A DNA stretch of 34,474 bases from positions 1 through 34,474 of the forward strand of contig JAUNRX010000024.1 in assembly GCA_030539495.1 (NCBI GenBank), given 5' to 3'. This document shows, one piece after another, positions 7,117 to 17,015 of this stretch (the stretch's first letter is position 1; each line of letters starts with the position of its first letter). Made by a program: the position numbers and the translations under genes. The DNA is from a bacterium (GTDB lineage: Bacteria > Bacillota > Clostridia > Lachnospirales > Lachnospiraceae). The notes below the pieces were generated by a model. It was not told the DNA's origin, did no database searches, and was given only the letters and a program-made list of their open reading frames with translations.

Positions 7117-8772
7117 ATGTCGATTCAGGGTATAGGTAATCTATTTGAGTTTATCGGCGGTCTAGGGCTATTTTTATATGGTATGAATTCCATGGCAGAT
7201 GGCTTGCAAAAATCAACAGGAAGCAAGACCAAAAAGCTTATGGGTTTTTTAACGAATAATCGATTAATGGGAGTATTGGTTGGTGCATTAATTACAGCAT
7301 TAATTCAGAGCAGCTCTGCAACAACTGTAATGGTCGTTGGATTTGTTAATGCAGGAATGCTTTCTCTTATACAAGCGGTTGGTGTCATTATGGGTGCCAA
7401 TATTGGTACAACCATTACGGCATGGATTGTTTCCATGAATCAGTGGGGATCGGTTTTTAAGCCAGAGTTCTTTGCACCATTGATTGTTGGTATTGGTTCC
7501 TTTTTATTAATGTTTAGCCATAAAGAAGGAAAACGGGATGTTGGTAATATCCTGGTTGGTTTTGGCGTCCTATTTATTGGTTTAAGCTTTATGAGCAGTG
7601 CAATCAAGCCATATCGCGATTCACAATTATTTGTAAGTGCATTTTCAGTGCTAGGTAAAAATCCAATTCTGGCAATTCTGGTTGGTACGGTAGTCACTGC
7701 AATTATACAGAGTTCTTCAGCATCCGTAAGTATTTTGCAGACACTGGCGATCAATGGCATTGTAAACTGGTATTCTGCAATCTTTATTACATTGGGGCAG
7801 AATATTGGAACATGTGTAACTGCATTAATCAGTTGTGCAGGAGCACAAAAGAATGCAAAACGTGCTGCAGTAATCCATTTATTATTTAATGTGGCGGGTG
7901 CAGTTATTTTCGGCATCATTATGTTTATTTTGTTTTCATTTAACCGGCCTTGGGCCAATGCTACGATTAATACAGTAGAGATTTCTATCTTCCATACCGT
8001 ATTTAATGTGGCAAATACGTTGATCTTATTCCCATTTGCCAAAGTGCTTGTAAAGCTTTCTCAAATCATTATTAAAGATGATAAGGAAGAGGAGAAGCCG
8101 GTGGATTTGGTAACACAGATGAAAGGCCGCTTAGATCACCGTCTCTATGATACACCTAACTTTGCAATAGAAGCTGGTATCAAAGAAGTAGTAGAAATGG
8201 GAAATATAACGCTAGATAATACGGAACATGCAATCTATGCATTTATGAATAATGACAAGGAAATGATAAAATCCGTATTTGAGCGGGAAAAGGAAATTAA
8301 TGAACTGGAAAAAGTCCTGACCGAGTATTTGGTTTGGGTAGATAATTTGAATTTAAATGAGAGACAGCATGGTAAGATTAAGAATTTACTATATACCGTA
8401 AATGATATTGAGCGTATGGGTGACCATTCTGAAAATCTGGTGGAGCTTGCAGAGGATAAAATCAGAGATGGACTAACGTTTAGCCCGGCTGCAAATGCAG
8501 GATTGGATGAGATCTGCAGCTATGTCATCAAGGCAGTTGAGACTGCTTTAGAGTGTCGTATGACGGAGAATGTTGCACTGGCTGAGACTGTAAATGAGTA
8601 TGAGGATAAAGTTGATGCAATGCAGAGAATGCTTCGTGATGAGCATATCAAAAGATTGTCAAAGAGCCTATGTACTGCTGAAAATGGCGTTGTGTATATG
8701 GACTTTATCTCAAATCTTGAGAGAATATCAGACCATGCCCACAACATCGTTGGCTACATTCAAGAGGAGTAA
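7117..8772 (+). CDS. Na+/phosphate cotransporter with PhoU-like domain
   Basis: A 551-residue membrane protein of the NptA/PNaS family. Two inverted Na_Pi_cotrans repeats each carry the signature QSSSA (Q64-A68 and Q198-A202), the region that binds sodium and phosphate. Around eight hydrophobic segments lie between residues 8 and 320. Residues about 340-551 form a soluble PhoU-like helical domain (for example VNDIERMGDHSENLVELAED and NLERISDHAHNIV), the usual fusion in bacterial members. It probably imports phosphate or balances it. TAGGAGG sits 6-7 nt before the ATG. It appears monocistronic, with hairpins on both sides. Confidence 0.93.
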   Translation: MSIQGIGNLFEFIGGLGLFLYGMNSMADGLQKSTGSKTKKLMGFLTNNRLMGVLVGALITALIQSSSATTVMVVGFVNAGMLSLIQAVGVIMGANIGTTITAWIVSMNQWGSVFKPEFFAPLIVGIGSFLLMFSHKEGKRDVGNILVGFGVLFIGLSFMSSAIKPYRDSQLFVSAFSVLGKNPILAILVGTVVTAIIQSSSASVSILQTLAINGIVNWYSAIFITLGQNIGTCVTALISCAGAQKNAKRAAVIHLLFNVAGAVIFGIIMFILFSFNRPWANATINTVEISIFHTVFNVANTLILFPFAKVLVKLSQIIIKDDKEEEKPVDLVTQMKGRLDHRLYDTPNFAIEAGIKEVVEMGNITLDNTEHAIYAFMNNDKEMIKSVFEREKEINELEKVLTEYLVWVDNLNLNERQHGKIKNLLYTVNDIERMGDHSENLVELAEDKIRDGLTFSPAANAGLDEICSYVIKAVETALECRMTENVALAETVNEYEDKVDAMQRMLRDEHIKRLSKSLCTAENGVVYMDFISNLERISDHAHNIVGYIQEE

Positions 8773-8787
8773 AATGGGTGGTTTGCT

Positions 8788-8898
8788 CAGAGGCTATAAG
8801 CCTCTGTTGCAAAGCCAGCATCTCAAGATAGTAGACACGCGCAACAGGCTAAAGCACATAAAATAAAAAAAGCCCACCGATATTCAGGGGGCTTTTTT
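8788..8898. terminator. Hairpin and shared bidirectional terminator
   Basis: An 8-bp hairpin CAGAGGCT-ATA-AGCCTCTG (8788-8806) lies in the 3' region of the transporter gene. The terminator proper is AAAAAAGCCC (8866-8875) / GGGCTTTTTT (8889-8898), which has a T-run in both directions and sits between the convergent transporter and AI-2E permease genes. Confidence 0.75.
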
Positions 8899-8905
8899 AC
8901 TATCT

Positions 8906-10117
8906 TTACTTTGCTTTTTCTTTTTGTTTTAGTTTGCGTTTTACTGTTTCGTTGAAGGGGTCTTCGACTTTGATTTCTTCTATGTCGAGCTGCTTTTTAT
9001 CGAGACGTTTTCTTGCACCTTCACCTACGTAATGGTAGAGGATTGAAGCAAGTGGAATAAAGGTAACCATACCGATAATTCCAAGAAGTCGTCCACCAAT
9101 GGTAACGGCCATAATGACCCACATAGGAGGAAGTCCTACGGAGTTTCCAACTACCTTTGGATAGATAAAGCTGGAGTCCAGTTGCTGCACTATCATAAAT
9201 AAGATTAAGAAGAACAGTGCTTTCCACGGATTGATCATAAGGATCAAGAAGGCGGAAGTATAACTGGAGATATAGGAGCCAAGGATCGGTATCAATGACA
9301 TAAAGCTGATAAATAAGCTGATTAGCAATGCATAAGGATAGTTTAAAAACGTTAATAAGATAAAGAATAACGTAAACTGGATAATCGCCTCTAAGCATTG
9401 GCCAGTGATAAAGTTATGGAACGTCTGGTTGCAGACCACTAAGAAACGGTGGATCTTTGTTGCAAACTTAAATGGCACATAACCGTATAATACTTGTTTC
9501 CCATCGCTGATAATATCCTCTTTTCGACTAAGAAGATAAAGCGCAAACATAATGCTGATCATTAAGTTCATCAGTCCATTGATAATGGTTGAAATAATAT
9601 TGAATGTGGATGCAAATAAGGTATCACAAAACTCTTTTATGTACCTAGTGGCATTTGAACCAATCGTGGACCAATCCAGATTAAGTTCTTGTAACCATTC
9701 ATGCATCTGTTCATTTTTACTAGAGTATTCATTAATCCTGGAACCGATGGTCTCAATATAAAAACTAAAGTTATTGATTAACACTCCAACTTTATCAATA
9801 AATTCCGGAATGATTAAAAGGCTCAGCGTTAGGATAATGCATAACACGATTAAAAGAGAAAGGGTTAAGCTTACCGCACGATGAAACTGCTGAAACGTCT
9901 TATTCTTTACTTTTGGCAAAAGATACGTTTCAATAAAGTTCATTGGAATATTGATTACAAAAGCAAAGCAGCCACCGATGATAAATGGCATAAACAATGC
10001 CGCGATGTATCTGATCATGCCGTACACCGAGGTGATTTTTTGGACTCCTATAAAAAGAAGCACCGTGAACGTGATCAAAAACATGATTTGCTTCATGGTT
10101 GATTTATTTAAATTCAT
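8906..10117 (-). CDS. AI-2E family transporter (YtvI/PerM-like permease)
   Basis: A 403-residue integral membrane protein of the AI-2E exporter/PerM family. There are paired N-terminal hydrophobic segments, a central soluble stretch (about 100-170), and a C-terminal membrane bundle containing LNYPYALLISLFISFMSLIP, GSYISSYTSAFLIL and VGLPPMWVIMAVTIGGRLLG, which are family hallmarks. The C-terminus is a charged tail ending KRKLKQKEKAK. Despite the family name, many members do not export AI-2 and some are Na+/H+ antiporters. The frame is open to 10204, but I prefer the ATG at 10117 because AGGTG lies close upstream and the protein then begins just before the first membrane segment. Confidence 0.88.
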   Translation of the reverse strand: MNLNKSTMKQIMFLITFTVLLFIGVQKITSVYGMIRYIAALFMPFIIGGCFAFVINIPMNFIETYLLPKVKNKTFQQFHRAVSLTLSLLIVLCIILTLSLLIIPEFIDKVGVLINNFSFYIETIGSRINEYSSKNEQMHEWLQELNLDWSTIGSNATRYIKEFCDTLFASTFNIISTIINGLMNLMISIMFALYLLSRKEDIISDGKQVLYGYVPFKFATKIHRFLVVCNQTFHNFITGQCLEAIIQFTLFFILLTFLNYPYALLISLFISFMSLIPILGSYISSYTSAFLILMINPWKALFFLILFMIVQQLDSSFIYPKVVGNSVGLPPMWVIMAVTIGGRLLGIIGMVTFIPLASILYHYVGEGARKRLDKKQLDIEEIKVEDPFNETVKRKLKQKEKAK

Positions 10118-10217
10118 ATCGCACCTATTTTCCTTTACATAAATTGGAAGAAAATAAAAATTATACTTCATATTATAACAATAAGTGTAAAAAAGAACAA
10201 CCAACGTTCTTTTTGTT

Positions 10218-10246
10218 TTGCATTTTAGGCAATTTTTCTATATAAT
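10218..10246 (+). promoter_or_regulatory. Probable promoter of the helicase-nuclease gene
   Basis: TTGCAT (10218-10223) and a perfect TATAAT (10241-10246) are separated by 17 bp, giving a leader of about 60 nt before the ATG at 10315. The -35 is weak (3 of 6 consensus bases). Confidence 0.5.
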
Positions 10247-10314
10247 TAAGAACTGAATACCTAAGGGGAGAAAATAAAAAATAAGACAGCAAATGATGGA
10301 CATGGAGGACAATC

Positions 10315-13300
10315 ATGACTGACGTTACTACATTAATTGAGCAGTGGAAGAAACATTTATTAGATTTGGGGAAGCAAAACCGTTTACTTCATTACCGTGA
10401 TACAAAACGTGGAAGTCTTCGTATTGTTTCACCTGATCTTGATTATATATATGATTATTTAGTGGAACAAAATAAAACATTTGTTTTTGCGCGTGAAGCA
10501 GGTAACAATACTATACAATCAAATCGCACCGAAAATGAGGAGCGAAACATATTAAAATTATTAAAAGAGAAAGCAAAGATGATCGGGGAAGAGCAAGGTC
10601 TTCATACTTTGTTCTTAGCATTCGGCTTCTTAAACTGGAAGGAAGAAGGAGACAGCGACTTTAGTCGTGCGCCACTTGTATTAGTGCCGGTATTGGCAAA
10701 GCAAGAGGAGTTAAATAGTCCATATGAACTTTCTTACCATACTGAGGACTGCATTTTAAACCCGACATTATGTTATAAATTAAATAAAGATTTTGGCATC
10801 GTGTTGCCGGAATACAGTCAGCACACGAACATTATGGAATACCTTCAAGAAGTAGAAAAAAGCGTAGAAGAGTTCGGATGGACAGTAGACAAGGAATCGT
10901 CCCTGAGTCTATTTACCTATGCAAAAATGAAGCTTTATGAAGATATTGAAGCACATAAAGAAGAGATTATGAACCATCCTGTGCTACGAGCATTTGCAGG
11001 AGATCATGATGCGCTTCCGGTACTGGATAAGGCACTGATTGATTACAATCATGATGCATTAAGCAAGCCATCGGATACATTTCAGATTTTAGATGCTGAT
11101 GCATCACAACAGGATGCAATACTATATTCTAATAAGGGAATTAGTTTCGTATTGCAAGGACCGCCGGGAACAGGAAAGAGCCAGACAATCACGAACATCA
11201 TTACAGAAGCACTTGCAAGAGATAAGAAAGTGTTATTTGTATCAGAAAAGATGGCAGCACTTGAAGTGGTATATAAACGCTTAAGCGATGCCGGATTGGA
11301 TGAGTTCTGCCTCCCATTACACTCCCACAAAGCGGATAAGAAAGAAGTGTTGGATGAATTAAATGAAACACTTCATATGGAAAAAGAGAAGACATATAAG
11401 GATACGATGTATCAGCTTGACTTACTAAAGGAAGAAAGAAAGCAGCTAAACCAATATGCAATTGATCTTCATACCGTATGCGAGCCATTACACCAGTCCA
11501 TTTATGAAGTAAATGGCCATTTAGCGAAGCTATACCTTCGCCCAAATATGGAATTCCATTTAGATAAAGTAGAAGAAATTACAGATGAAAAACTTCATCA
11601 GTTAATTTATTTAGTTTCCGAATATGAAAAAGTATTAGAGAAATTCGATCTTCCATTACAGGAACATCCATGGTATGGAAGTGTGATCGATGACAGCGGT
11701 TATGACCGTAAGAAAGAAATCGAGAAAAAAGCAGCTATGTTATGTGAAAAGATTTCCGTACTTAATGATACAATGGCTGCAATTATGGAAGAATATAAGA
11801 TTCGCACGACGCCAACATTACGCGGGGCATACCAGCTCTTAGAAGTATTAAAGCTTTCTAAGAAAGCACCAAAGGCAGAGAGCGAGTTACTTACTATTGC
11901 TAATATTGAAGAAGCACTTCAGCTTGCTAAGCGTGAAGAGTTAAAACAAGAAGAGTTTAATTCCATTAAGAAGACGCTTGATAAGATGTTCGAAGTAGAT
12001 TATGAACAAGTAGATGCGTCCGAAGGGGTTGCCTTATTAACGGAAACAATGGAACAGGCAAAGGCCTTATTACATGTAGTTAACTTTAAATCCAATAATG
12101 ACGTAATTGCCAGCATGGACAACCTTCTAAAAGTATTATTCCAAGAGAAAAAACTATTAGAAGAAGCAATGGAAGCCGCTAAAAAAGTAAGTGGCGTATT
12201 AGAAACAGAGACTGCAAAGACGTTATATGGTTATCGTGACGAGCTTACCTTATTAGAATTATTAAGCTTAAATCCAAGACCAACGATACAATGGTTTGAT
12301 GTAACAAAATGGAAGTCAAACTACAATAAGATGCTAGAAGTACAGGATACATTAGAAGCACTTAATCAAATGGAAGCAGACTTATTAAATGAGTTTGCAC
12401 CGGGAATCTTAGACATTGATGCAGAAGAAATGCTTTACCGTTTCGAATGTGAATACGTTGGTGTAACACGTATCTTAAAGAAAGATTACCGTAGAGATAT
12501 GGAACTAATGCGTTCCTTATACTTAGACCAAACGACTCGTCTTGAAGAAGAGGACATGGTTACCATTATCCGTAAGGTACTTGCCTACCAGGAAAATGTA
12601 ATCTTTGCAGAAGAGAGAAAAGACTGGTTAAAACGTTTCCTCGGCTGTTATTACAACGACGGCAATACGGATTATACCCAAGTACAAAGACATTTAAATG
12701 ACTTTAGAAAGATCCTTGATTTCTATGGCGAAGAAGCAGTACCACAAACCATAAGAGAGTTATTAATCAATGGGGATGTGGTAACGGAAGAGTTAAAAGA
12801 AGCAAGAGTTACTCTTTCTCATGTAATTACCATGGATCATCTGGAAAAACTGGATAATATCTTCCGATTTGGGGAGAAGATTGGTCAAACCAATGTAAAA
12901 GAAATTTATGATAACGTAAACAGCTTGATTGAAAAGCTTACAATTATAAGCCAGATCTTTGGTATCCTATGCATTCCACCACACTCCAGCATGCCATATA
13001 ATGATGGCCTTCAGGCACTCAAGAAGTTAAAACGTTATAACACTATTATTGAAGAATTAGGGGAGCAGCAAGTAACCTTAAAACGTCTGTTTAAACAAAA
13101 GTATGATGGACTTAAGACAAACTGGAACCATATTATCAAAGGCCTGGTTTGGATTAAAGACTGTAAGAACATGGGCGATGGTTATAAAGTAAGCGAAGCA
13201 TTTATGCGCATTTGTATGGATGAGTCCTATGCAGAAACATTAAAGCAGACAAGCGATTACCTTCTTTATCTTGTAAATGATATGGAAGGCCTGTTTGAGT

Positions 13301-15105
13301 GGTTCGATTCCTTATTTAATGCATCACTTGCGGACAAGAAGCTTACTACGATCCAAATGCAGTTAGAAAAGATGCAAGATAATGACTCTTATCTAGAACA
13401 ATGGTGTAACTACCTCAAATCCAAAGAGACACTTAAGAGACAAGGTCTTGGCGAGTTTGTAAATGAAGTAGAAGAGTTAAGCATGAATCCGACAATTATT
13501 ACGGATTCCTTCTTAAAACGTTTCTATCAGTTATGGCTTGACCAGATGGTGCCTCGCTTTGAAACAGTAGCAAACTTCCAGGGCGATATGCTGGAAGAGA
13601 CAAGAAATGAATTTGATAAGTTAGATGTGAAACAGCTTGAAATTGCAAAACTTCGAGTAAGAGAGCGTCTGCTTCAAAATATACCGGATATGGATACAAG
13701 CTTTGGCGCAAATGATGAAATCGGCATTTTAAAACGAGAGTTAAGCAAGAAACACCGCATGCCGCTTCGTAAGTTATTTGCAACCATTCCAAACTTGTTA
13801 TTATCCTTAAAGCCATGCTTTATGATGTCACCGCTTACCGTAAGCTTATTCTTGGCACAAGATAAATATAAGTTTGACCTTGTCATCTTTGATGAAGCAA
13901 GCCAGGTTCGTCCGGAAGATGCGATCGGTGCAATTTTACGTGGTTCTCAGGTAATCATTGCCGGAGATATCAAACAGCTTCCACCAACCAGCTTCTTCGT
14001 TGCAAGCAAGGAAGGAACTTCAAATGATGCAGTAACAGGAGAAGTACGACCAATGTGCGAATCGATCTTAGAGGAAGCACAGTTAGTTCTTCCAGAACGT
14101 ACCCTTCGCTGGCATTACAGAAGTCGTTATGAAAGCTTGATCGCCTTCTCTAATGATGCCATTTACAATCATAATTTAATAACTTTCCCATCGACCGTGG
14201 TAAATAAACCGAATAGTGGGGTAGAATATTATTATGTAGAAGATGGTGTGTATGATCGAGGCGGAAAGAAAAACAATCCGATCGAAGCAAGAAAAGTCGT
14301 GGAATTAGTATTAGAGCAGGCAAGAGAGCATAAAGAGCGATCCCTTGGAGTTATCACATTCAGTGATGCACAGAAACAGGAAATCGAGCATGCCCTTAGC
14401 GAAATCCGCTTAGAGACTAATGAATACGAAGAGTTCTTCGATGAAAATAAACAAGAGCCATTCTTTGTAAAGAACTTAGAAAATGTCCAAGGGGATGAAC
14501 GAGATACGATTATCTTTAGTATCGCCTACGGCAAGGATGCAAACGGAACATTTAACATGAACTTCGGCCCTCTTAGTAAGAAAGACGGATACCGCCGTTT
14601 AAATGTTGCGATCACAAGAGCAAAATACAACGTCAAGTTAGTAGGCTCCATCCTGCCACAAGACATGAACCTGGAGACAATTACAGGAGAAGGCGTGAAG
14701 ATGCTTCACGATTACATGGTATATGCCATGAGCGGAAGCGAACAGGTAAAAGGTGAAGATACCATGCAGTTAGCACCGTTTGAAGATTCTATTTACGAAT
14801 ACCTTGTAAGTCATAATTACACGGTAGAACGTAAAGTTGGTAAATCCGGATACCGAATTGACCTTGCAGTTATGCATCCAGCGAAACCAGGACACTATGT
14901 GCTTGGAATCGAGTGTGATGGAGAAACTTATTATGCAGCAAGAACAGTACGTGAAAGAGAACGTCTTCGTCAGACTGTATTAAAGGATATCGGCTGGAAT
15001 ATCTATAGAATCTGGTCAACTGACTGGATCAAGAACCCATTTGTAGAAGGACAGAAGTTGCTAGAAGCAGTAGAACATGCCATCGCAGAGTATGTTGAAG
15101 TTTAA
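10315..15105 (+). CDS. DUF4011 / SF1 helicase / PD-(D/E)XK nuclease
   Basis: A 1596-residue multidomain protein. Residues about 1-60 (LIEQWKKHLLDLGKQNRLL) are the DUF4011 start. A superfamily 1 helicase follows: Walker A GPPGTGKS (282-289), Walker B DEAS (D1193-E1194), GDIKQLPP (about 1217-1224), VQGDERD (1391-1397) and LNVAITRAK (about 1429-1437). About 900 residues between motifs I and II are mostly helical and coiled-coil-like. The C-terminal 100 residues form a Vsr/DUF559-like nuclease with D1516 (GYRIDL), E1533 and D1535 (GIECDG) as catalytic candidates. All helicase and nuclease motifs look intact. Large proteins of this architecture have been linked to anti-phage defence, but housekeeping DNA repair is not excluded. 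GGAGG precedes the ATG. A methyltransferase gene follows after 34 nt. Confidence 0.92.
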   Translation: MTDVTTLIEQWKKHLLDLGKQNRLLHYRDTKRGSLRIVSPDLDYIYDYLVEQNKTFVFAREAGNNTIQSNRTENEERNILKLLKEKAKMIGEEQGLHTLFLAFGFLNWKEEGDSDFSRAPLVLVPVLAKQEELNSPYELSYHTEDCILNPTLCYKLNKDFGIVLPEYSQHTNIMEYLQEVEKSVEEFGWTVDKESSLSLFTYAKMKLYEDIEAHKEEIMNHPVLRAFAGDHDALPVLDKALIDYNHDALSKPSDTFQILDADASQQDAILYSNKGISFVLQGPPGTGKSQTITNIITEALARDKKVLFVSEKMAALEVVYKRLSDAGLDEFCLPLHSHKADKKEVLDELNETLHMEKEKTYKDTMYQLDLLKEERKQLNQYAIDLHTVCEPLHQSIYEVNGHLAKLYLRPNMEFHLDKVEEITDEKLHQLIYLVSEYEKVLEKFDLPLQEHPWYGSVIDDSGYDRKKEIEKKAAMLCEKISVLNDTMAAIMEEYKIRTTPTLRGAYQLLEVLKLSKKAPKAESELLTIANIEEALQLAKREELKQEEFNSIKKTLDKMFEVDYEQVDASEGVALLTETMEQAKALLHVVNFKSNNDVIASMDNLLKVLFQEKKLLEEAMEAAKKVSGVLETETAKTLYGYRDELTLLELLSLNPRPTIQWFDVTKWKSNYNKMLEVQDTLEALNQMEADLLNEFAPGILDIDAEEMLYRFECEYVGVTRILKKDYRRDMELMRSLYLDQTTRLEEEDMVTIIRKVLAYQENVIFAEERKDWLKRFLGCYYNDGNTDYTQVQRHLNDFRKILDFYGEEAVPQTIRELLINGDVVTEELKEARVTLSHVITMDHLEKLDNIFRFGEKIGQTNVKEIYDNVNSLIEKLTIISQIFGILCIPPHSSMPYNDGLQALKKLKRYNTIIEELGEQQVTLKRLFKQKYDGLKTNWNHIIKGLVWIKDCKNMGDGYKVSEAFMRICMDESYAETLKQTSDYLLYLVNDMEGLFEWFDSLFNASLADKKLTTIQMQLEKMQDNDSYLEQWCNYLKSKETLKRQGLGEFVNEVEELSMNPTIITDSFLKRFYQLWLDQMVPRFETVANFQGDMLEETRNEFDKLDVKQLEIAKLRVRERLLQNIPDMDTSFGANDEIGILKRELSKKHRMPLRKLFATIPNLLLSLKPCFMMSPLTVSLFLAQDKYKFDLVIFDEASQVRPEDAIGAILRGSQVIIAGDIKQLPPTSFFVASKEGTSNDAVTGEVRPMCESILEEAQLVLPERTLRWHYRSRYESLIAFSNDAIYNHNLITFPSTVVNKPNSGVEYYYVEDGVYDRGGKKNNPIEARKVVELVLEQAREHKERSLGVITFSDAQKQEIEHALSEIRLETNEYEEFFDENKQEPFFVKNLENVQGDERDTIIFSIAYGKDANGTFNMNFGPLSKKDGYRRLNVAITRAKYNVKLVGSILPQDMNLETITGEGVKMLHDYMVYAMSGSEQVKGEDTMQLAPFEDSIYEYLVSHNYTVERKVGKSGYRIDLAVMHPAKPGHYVLGIECDGETYYAARTVRERERLRQTVLKDIGWNIYRIWSTDWIKNPFVEGQKLLEAVEHAIAEYVEV

Positions 15106-15139
15106 GTAACTTAATAAGAAAAGAGTAATAGGAGAAAAT

Positions 15140-16615
15140 ATGATTCGTGATACGTTCGAACAAATAATACAACAAAATGACGTACGTCAAAACTTAAGTA
15201 AGTTAAGACAAGAGCTAAAGGAGCCAGGGGCAAAACATGCCCTCCTTTACAATATTGGAGACCAAGAACAAGTATTTCAAGAGCTACTGTTCCATGAGGA
15301 TGCCAAAGTACGTAAAAATGCAGCATTGCTTATGGGTGACTTAGGGTTAAAGGCTGACCTTGCACCACTAGTTGCTGCTTATAACCGTGAAGACAAGTTA
15401 TTTGTAAAGAGTTCTTATCTTACGGCAATTAAAGAATTTGATTACCGTGAGTATGTAGAGGAATTTAAAGAACGTTTAGAAGAGCTAAGCAAGATTACCT
15501 TAACGGATGAAAATAAAAAGCATATCACAGAAGAAATGCGTGCGTTAAGCGATCTTGTAGTAGCTATGGAAGGCATCAAGCATCATAAGTTTATCGGCTT
15601 CCATGAACCATCTACTCTTGTATTGCTTACAAATAGAGATCAAATTGAAGCAACAGAGAAACAGTTAGTAAATGCAAAGACAAAGGCATTTAATGCGGGT
15701 GTCATGGCAAAGACAGAAGATTTAGAAGAAGTGTTAGAAGTTCGTACCTTTGATGACTTATTATTCGTTGTGGAAGGTATGAAAGTACTATCCAATGATA
15801 TTGAAGAGTGTGCAAGCCAGATTGTAAACAGCGAGCTTTTAGACTTCTTAACAGCAAGACACAAAGGAAAAGTACCATTCTACTTTAGAATTGAATTAAA
15901 GACAAAATGGGAGCTATCCAAAAAGAGTGCATTTACAAAGAAATTAAGTGGTGAAATTGAACGCTTAAGCAACCGAAAACTTGTAAACACGACAAGTAAT
16001 TATGAAGTGGAACTTCGTTTAATCGAAAATAAGGAAGGAACCTTCAATACCCTTGTAAAGCTTTACACAATTGAGGATAAACGTTTCAATTACCGCAAGG
16101 AAGTGCTTGCAACAAGCATTCGTCCTACTAATGCGGCATTAACGGTAGAACTTGCAAAGCCTTACATGAAGGAAGATGCACAAGTACTTGATCCATTCTG
16201 TGGTGTCGGTACGATGTTAATCGAACGTCATAAGGCAGTAAAGGCAAATACTACGTACGGTATTGATATTTATGGAGATGCAATCGACAAGGCAAGAGTG
16301 AATACGGAAGCTGCCCGTCAGATCATCCATTATATTAACCGTGATTTCTTTGATTTCAAACATGAGTATTTATTTGATGAAATCATTACGAATATGCCGT
16401 TTGCAATCGGAAGAAAGACACAAGAAGAGATTGAAGAAGTTTACTTATCCTTCTTTAAGAAAGCTCCAGAGCATTTAAAAGAAGATGCGACAATCATTCT
16501 TTACAGTCATGATAAAGACTTGGTAAGACGTTTCGCACCAAGATATGGCTTTAAGGTGGTTGAGGAATTCTTAATCTCCAAACGTGAAGGCACTTATGTT
16601 TTCGTGATCAAATAA
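15140..16615 (+). CDS. HEAT-repeat protein fused to Trm14/RlmL-type methyltransferase
   Basis: A 491-residue protein. The N-terminal 130 residues look like HEAT/ARM helical repeats (VFQELLFHEDAKVRKNAALL and similar). The middle resembles the THUMP-like region of RNA methyltransferases, followed by SIRPTNAALTVELA. The catalytic domain has the AdoMet motif DPFCGVGTML (351-360) and NMPF (418-421), a variant of the NPPY motif used for methylating exocyclic amino groups. The closest enzymes by motif are the Trm14/RlmL guanine-N2 methyltransferases, so an RNA target is likeliest, though DNA cannot be excluded. It starts 34 nt after the helicase-nuclease gene with no terminator between, so they probably share a transcript. 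TAGGAG precedes the ATG. Confidence 0.85.
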   Translation: MIRDTFEQIIQQNDVRQNLSKLRQELKEPGAKHALLYNIGDQEQVFQELLFHEDAKVRKNAALLMGDLGLKADLAPLVAAYNREDKLFVKSSYLTAIKEFDYREYVEEFKERLEELSKITLTDENKKHITEEMRALSDLVVAMEGIKHHKFIGFHEPSTLVLLTNRDQIEATEKQLVNAKTKAFNAGVMAKTEDLEEVLEVRTFDDLLFVVEGMKVLSNDIEECASQIVNSELLDFLTARHKGKVPFYFRIELKTKWELSKKSAFTKKLSGEIERLSNRKLVNTTSNYEVELRLIENKEGTFNTLVKLYTIEDKRFNYRKEVLATSIRPTNAALTVELAKPYMKEDAQVLDPFCGVGTMLIERHKAVKANTTYGIDIYGDAIDKARVNTEAARQIIHYINRDFFDFKHEYLFDEIITNMPFAIGRKTQEEIEEVYLSFFKKAPEHLKEDATIILYSHDKDLVRRFAPRYGFKVVEEFLISKREGTYVFVIK

Positions 16616-16634
16616 AAATAGAAATAAATAGAGT

Positions 16635-16677
16635 AGGAGGGCGTGCATGCTTCGGTATTGTACGGACCTCCTTTTTT
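16635..16677 (+). terminator. Intrinsic terminator of the helicase-methyltransferase unit
   Basis: AGGAGG (16635-16640) pairs with CCTCCT (16667-16672), with an inner stem containing G-T wobbles around a TTCGG loop, followed by six T residues. Confidence 0.8.
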
Positions 16678-16757
16678 GATTACGAGGAATTTGTCTCAAA
16701 ATCCTCTAGTAATTAAAAAACGCAGAATATGATTCTTCTTGTTTTAAGAAGTTTTTT
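16672..16757. repeat. Imperfect T-run/A-run palindrome and second hairpin
   Basis: After the terminator T-run, ATTACGAGGA (16679-16688) pairs imperfectly with TCCTCTAGTAAT (16702-16713), and the unit ends in an A-run, matching the cassettes at 7031 and 19493. A further AT-rich hairpin CTTCTT ... AAGAAG (16735-16751) precedes TTTTTT. The rest, up to the promoter at 16937, shows nothing I can interpret. Confidence 0.5.
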
Positions 16758-16936
16758 ATAAGATAGAGACTCAGTAAAATCAAGAAGTTATGGCACTTTT
16801 ATGGCAGAGAAAACTATTGCTTATAAAGATAGATACTGATAAAATGGAAAAAAGGAAAATATTGTATAATGACTTAAATTAGTATGAAAAATATATAAAA
16901 ATATTGTAATTTTATACTGGGGATTGTTGGATTTAG

Positions 16937-16965
16937 TTGATATTTAAAAATAAAGCTATTATAAT
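16937..16965 (+). promoter_or_regulatory. Promoter of the LTA-synthase-family gene
   Basis: TTGATA (16937-16942) and TATAAT (16960-16965) with 17-bp spacing, about 50 nt upstream of the chosen start. Confidence 0.7.
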
Positions 16966-17015
16966 TAGAGCTTGTGCGAATAACTCATTTAGAAGTACAT
17001 AAAGAAGGAGTAATT

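Noticed and set aside
7440-8042. 200-codon minus-strand frame inside the phosphate transporter gene
   Set aside because: It is antisense to a well-supported membrane protein; the antisense hydrophobic pattern is a composition effect.
8594-8866. 90-codon open frame overlapping the end of the Na+/phosphate cotransporter
   Set aside because: It is an out-of-frame shadow of the PhoU-like domain and extends only into the terminator region.
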